DNA from: Heterobasidion occidentale
Taxonomy: Eukaryota > Basidiomycota > Agaricomycetes > Russulales > Bondarzewiaceae
NCBI GenBank assembly: GCA_039111635.1
Contig: JBCAQO010000014.1
Span: 372,001-436,000, forward strand
Length of the DNA: 64,000 nt
Reading direction: 5' to 3'
In this document: positions 59,018 through 64,000 of the stretch, in pieces
Layout of the letters: each line of letters starts with the position of its first letter
Numbering within the stretch: position 1 is the first letter of the stretch
Translations under genes and position numbers: made by a program
The notes under the pieces: model-generated
Told to the model about the DNA's origin: nothing
The model's database searches: none
Seen by the model: the letters and a program-made list of their open reading frames with translations, nothing else

Positions 59018-59953
59018 CGTGTTGTTTTGTTTTGTTTTCGTCATAGTTGCAATTTACATTTAATCGAGTGTTCTTTATCTCACGTCTCGTTTTTCTATCA
59101 TCTTCACTGCCTGAAGCAGATTTGCCCAGGACAATATTCCCGATTACTACACTTATGACCTCTTATCCCTACGTCGTCGTCGAACTTGGACGTGTCATCA
59201 CATACCACTCGCTGTAATAAGTTACGTCTTGCCGATGTGCATGAGATCGCATGCAGACTCCCGCCTATAGAACAGCGGAGCGCCTTTTCGTTCAAATACA
59301 CCCAACGCCAGCTGTCTCCGTGGCTGACCTTACACAGAAGATGGTCGTTCTGTGTATATATACTAAGACCCAACGCGACTTCGCGTCGTAATTAATGCAA
59401 TTGGTGTATTGCAATTGCCACCTATCACGGTTCGACGTTCAAGCTCGACTCTTTCACCATCCCCAACCCTGCGCACGGCCTGCCTCGATGCAACTCTGTC
59501 CAACTTATGATCAATAGTAGACTGCCCTCGAGCATTGAGCGAACGTTCGGAGACCACGTCGGAGGATGGAGGAGATCCTTGCCTCTGGGCGACTATCTTG
59601 GGCGCTCGCCGTTTGATGTCGCACCACAATCACTCAACAGCTGATGTGATCCCGGAACAGGTTTTCGTGCGTTTATTTATCGGTCCCTCGTTAAGGCCTA
59701 ACAAATGCACAAGCAGCCGATGATTGACATCCCCTCGACATCCCCCACAAGACAGATGTCAGCCGCGATAGATGGTCGACATCTTGCTCTTGCAGGTTCA
59801 TTTCCCGGAAGTCTGTCTGACTAACTTTATTCTCAAACACTGTCCTTTTATCAGATATCACCGTATCTTCCAACTCGTTATCCATTCCTTCGAGAAGCTT
59901 CAGGTTGATAGTTGATGAGAAGCAGCGGAGAACAGTTTTCAAGAGGCGTGAAC
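59018..59953. other. Intergenic, no gene seen
   Basis: About 940 bp before the NACHT gene. No frame is convincing on either strand; the first exon of the NACHT gene may lie near its right end. Confidence 0.4.
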
Positions 59954-62900
59954 ATGGCCATTGTAAATGGACAGTTGATCCTAGCGTGTCTGTACCTCGT
60001 ATCCGTCATTTATGAAGCCAAAACTGACTATAGCCCTTGCTCTACACCAGAAATATCGCACCTGCATCCATCATCTCCATATACATATACAAAAGGCGGA
60101 ACTTTAATGATTTCTTTCGCAAGAATCAGGTCGCGACCATATCGTTAGTTGGAAGGACGATTCTGGAAGCATGGGACGACAGCTTGGGTGTTCGACAAAG
60201 TAAGCAAGATGCTCTGTCTTCTTTTCAACTTTTCAACTGACCGCAGGATTCACCTTATGTAGCATTTGCGACAGACTGTGACGGATTCAGAGTAACTTTT
60301 GGCAGCTCTCTACAAATCGTCACGGTGACTTGTTTATCTTTTTGAATTTGTCTGTAGTAGAGCTGATCTTCTTTTGACTCATAGTCACGAAAGCTGAGCC
60401 ACGACGATAGCTCAAATGATAAATTACAACAACTGTCGGATATCGTTAACCTACCTACTTCCTTATTCTATTTTGAGCATTCCTTAGATCTGCTCCGCGA
60501 GTTATCCCAGAGCATTGAAGGAAATTTAGCAGTACGTCTGCCTTTTTGCACTTGTTGTGTCAGCGTTAACAAAGCATACTACTAAGATCCGCGATCTGAT
60601 CTCCGAGGCCGATAAGTCCCTGGAAGACATTTGCAAGGTAGAAAATCATCATGTCCAGTAGTTCAAATTGACTTGCTGATTGCGACGATCGTTGCTTCAC
60701 AGAAATTGCCAGCGAAGAACACCGACGAAGACTTCAGATCGCTAGGTGATCGCTTGTACCATCTCTTGCTCATCGTAGGAGATCCGAGGTATCAAAATGT
60801 AGTACAGTCGGACATCAACACGCTCTCAGGGATTATGTGGGTGATAGTCGAAGCTGGGAAGTTTGTGGACAATTCCACATCTGCAGGTGAGTTGACTATG
60901 TTCTGTTATCTCGCACAATTATCAAACCACAGCTCAAGCTCCTGCACTCGAGGACGAAAACTCAAAACCTCGCCAAAATACGCTTGATGATCTCAGTGGC
61001 TGGTTGACGCTGCTCCGGAACAATTTTTATGAACGCAGGAATATCAAAATCTTCGAAGAAATAGAGATTCAAGAGAGGATAGTGTCGAGAGCGATGCTGT
61101 CTCAGAAATGAGCGTCACTGGTAAGTATCTTTGAGAAAACTCAAGCAGCATTTCATATCTATGTTATATTCAGCCGCCGAGGACAAGAGACTTTCACGCT
61201 GGCTATCACCACAGGAGGATTCTGAGGTCATCGCCAATATTCGGTGTTTGGAAGGTACTCGACTGACCGTGTTGAAGGAGATTCATGCTTGGATCGACGA
61301 CGACAAAGCTCCAAACCTACTATGGCTTACTGGTGCTCCAGGATCTGGGAAAACAGCCGTGGCATCGAGCTTGATAACTGGATTGCAGACACGCCAGCGA
61401 TACGGCGGTTCTTTTTTCATTCCGAATCTTTACAGCGATGATTAATGGGCTACTATTGCATATCACCTTACGCAATTCGATCCAGCTTTGAAAGCATCTA
61501 TACATACCCACATCTCCCGGAAGGACCTTGTTCCCTTGTCTTTCGAAATCTTGATACACCAACCGTTAACGGTCCATATCAAGCGCTTGAAGAGAGGCCC
61601 TGTCGTTGTCTTGGATGGACTGGACCGTTATCCAAGCACCTTGCGTGCTAGACTTCTACCTGTTATCCTCAAGTGGCTCGAACTTCCGCGGGAATGCAAA
61701 TTGGTGGTGGTCAGTAATCCGGACTACGACATCTTCCGTGCATTTGAAGGTCAATCAATTCAACATATGGAGCTACTCACTGGACTCATGGCCGACGAGG
61801 ATACGGATGGAGACATTCGTGCGTATATCGAGCATCGTTTACTGGAAATAAGGATCCGGGACGAACAGGACACAGTGTTTTCCCCCGTTCAAAGCTATGG
61901 TATTCAAGGTGACTCTAATAGGCGGGACGCCAGCTTTCGTAGTCAGTCGCAATCGAACGCATATCCCTCAAACCGTCCATCTCAAAGTGATTTTGATGCT
62001 GCGCTTCGCCCTCGCTTCAATCCCAATATCAGCCCTCGCTTCAGCCCTTATCATTCAAGCAATCCATACCAGCCCTTAGCCCCTACACAAGCAACTAACT
62101 CACGCCCGATACGCCGTTCCTCTAATTTGAGCCCTTATAACCCGTACAATCCCATACTTGGACAGACCCAAAACCTCAGCCCCCCTAGTCACCTTGAATA
62201 CCCTGCCTGGTCCAATGCCTTTAGCCCTCCGGTCATCCCACCTATGAGTCAGCCTCCAACCAGGTCTTTGAAGACTGTACACTTTGAAACCCGTAGCCCG
62301 TCACCGCTCAATCCTCCCATCCCATCTGCACGGCCAACAGTGTCTAGCGACTATATCAGCACGCTTGTGGTTAATGCTGCAGGCCTGTTTGCTTGGGCAA
62401 AAGCTGCGATGGACTTTGTCGAAGCAGGTGCCGATTTCGAAGAGCGCCTACGTGTAGTAAACACGCAAAGCTTTCCCCACATGGATGAGCTGTATAAAAC
62501 TTCTATAAGCCGCTCCTTCGGTTTCCAGCCCGGGCCAGTGTATCATGCGACAGTGGGTGCTATCGCTTGTGCTTTTACTTCCTTGACTCTTTCGGAGCTT
62601 TCGTATCTCCTCAGCGACCGATACCAAACAGTATCTCCAGAGGATGTTTGTCGCAGGTTGGCTCTCGTAATCTCAATTGGTGTCAGCGATAGGCATTTGA
62701 CTATCAGGCACTCTTCTTTCATCCATTTTGTCTCGGACGCAAATCGCTGCGTTGCGGAGTATCAGCCATTCTTTATCAATCAGACACGCGCTCACCGCAA
62801 GCTCGCCATAGCTTGCCTGCGTCTTCTGCTTGATGATCAGCATGGTCTTCGATTCAATATATGTGGCCTCACCTCTTCCCACCTGGCCAACAAGTCTATT

Positions 62901-64000
62901 CCTCATCTAGCAGAGATAGCCGCCGACAAGATTCCTTCACACCTGTTGTATGCCTGTGAATATTGGGCCGTGCATCTCACGCAGTTACCGACTTTATCCG
63001 AACAGGGTGACCCGGAAATAGTCAGCTTGTTGAAGCGGTTTCTCGAAACACATCTCCTCCATTGGTTGGAAGTTCTCAGTGTCACAGAAAAGTCGTTGAT
63101 GCCCCGCAGCTCTTACTCCGTGCGGTTCAATGGCTGGTACGTTGTTTCTTTGCCTCATAGCTCTATGCCCTAGATTCATCTGGGTCTTATTAGGAATCTG
63201 AAAGGGAGATCTACGCTTTTGCAGTTGACGCTCATCAATTCGTCGCGATGTTCATCGATGCTATCAAAATCAGTATTCCGCACATCTACCTGTCAGCTCT
63301 TTCGTTCGCTCCTGAGGCATCTATGGTAACAAAACAATATCGTAGTATGTTCTCCCACCTTCCAGACATTGTTGATATTACCGCCATACATGGTCCCAGT
63401 AATTCTCCGTCATGGGAGTCGAATGTAGTCTCAATCCCATCCACAAGCTATCATGGCGACTCTCTGTTCACGCGGTCTCCTTCCAAAGACTCTAGCGCAT
63501 CGTCATTCGACAGCCTGATATCAAAACCCCTAGCTCCTCGCCGAAATTCTGTGCCGCTGGAACCCTTTCAAGCTCTTCACAGTCCTGCCAAGCTCATAAT
63601 CATACAGAGTGCGAGCATTGGGAATTCAATAACGGGTCTAGATGAAAACCTCACATTATGGACCTGGGATTGGGATGAGAGAGGTTGTGTCAGAAGATCT
63701 TTGGTTGCAGAAGAACCGCTTTCCTTCAACGCTATCGCTTTGTCGTCTGATGGAAGGTATGCTTCGACGGCAGATGACGATGAAATCTGGATATGGGATG
63801 TGATTGCTCGGACAGCTTTATTTGGACCTTTAACAGGTCATACAGATTGGGTTAACGATATGGCCTTCGCATCCGATGGACTGTATCTCGCGTCGGGATC
63901 AGATGACAATACTCTGCGCATTTGGGATTGTCGTACTGGAAAACCTGTCTGTGATTCTCTTGAAGGACACGACGGTGCTGTCCTTGCGGTAGCATTTGCA
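59954..64000 (+). CDS. NACHT-WD40 (NLR-like) protein, 5' part, with in-frame stop
   Basis: STAND ATPases with NACHT and WD40 parts act in fungal non-self recognition and cell death. The N-terminal exons are short and helical (SLDLLRELSQSIEGNLA; IRDLISEADKSLEDICK; DINTLSGIMWVIVEAGKF). The NACHT part has the P-loop LTGAPGSGKTAVASSL (61326-61373) and Walker B GPVVVLDGLDRYP. A TAA at 61443-61445 interrupts the same frame. About 170 residues rich in Ser, Pro, Asn, Tyr and Arg (61851-62357) interrupt the domain before NAAGLFAWAKAAMDFVEAG. After helical repeats and HIYLSALSFAPEASM, WD40 repeats begin (TGHTDWVNDMAFASDGLYLA; SGSDDNTLRIWDCRTGKPV) and run off the window. The first exon is uncertain. Confidence 0.8.
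61851..62357 (+). other. Disordered Ser/Pro/Asn/Tyr/Arg-rich insert within the NACHT region
   Basis: It lies between IRAYIEHRLLEI and STLVVNAAGLFAW, which in related proteins are separated by only a few tens of residues. Motifs such as NPNISPRFSPYHSSNPYQP and SNLSPYNPYNPILG recur in loose form. There are no splice signals, so the bases are exonic as far as can be read. Confidence 0.65.

Overview
The window is nuclear DNA of a filamentous basidiomycete, most likely an agaricomycete. Genes are dense and on both strands. They are cut by many introns of about 45-75 nt with GT...AG ends and short CTAAC/CTGAC-like branch sites. The protein families are typically fungal, and several (DUF6535, a NACHT-WD40 protein, proteins I could not place) are characteristic of Agaricomycotina. 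All exon models were read by eye from splice signals, frame and family motifs. No alignment or search was run.

Left part (1-18 kb): the 3' end of a poly-Q SH3 protein; a secreted or vacuolar calcineurin-type phosphatase/5'-nucleotidase; an intact cytochrome P450; coatomer zeta head-to-head with a small NIF3/YqfO-type domain protein; a CHY zinc-finger protein; a DUF6535 membrane protein; and a four-RRM regulator of the Nrd1/Mrn1 type.

Middle (18-37 kb): a tRNA-Trp-like unit with degenerate copies of its parts spread over about 1.7 kb; the SNARE Bos1 facing an unrecognised membrane protein; an Arg-Gly-rich acidic protein; a tandem ABC ATPase of the ModF/YDR061W type; a vacuolar M28 membrane peptidase (Pff1 type); an unrecognised protein; a tRNA-Ala(AGC) with an intron; and the APC/C activator Cdh1, which shares a promoter region with the next gene.

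Right part (37-64 kb): the SAGA subunit Spt7; a penta-EF-hand protein; an unrecognised protein; a tentative XLF-like repair factor; a mitochondrial carrier with a damaged 3' end; a 7-kb RhoGAP of the Bem2 type; a C2H2 protein; a single-pass membrane protein whose stop codon lies in a 19-bp tandem repeat; and the first part of a NACHT-WD40 (NLR-like) gene that runs off the right edge.

Most genes are housekeeping: vesicle traffic (COPZ, Bos1), cell cycle and polarity (Cdh1, Bem2), transcription and RNA control (Spt7, Nrd1/Mrn1), vacuole and mitochondrion. They do not form one pathway. The most unusual material is the NACHT-WD40 gene, which has an in-frame stop after the P-loop and a roughly 170-residue disordered insert; apparent frameshifts in Cdh1 and the carrier; the tRNA-derived repeat unit; and an intron that splits an ABC P-loop and could be kept without breaking the frame. 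I found no clear evidence of a wholly new multi-gene system.
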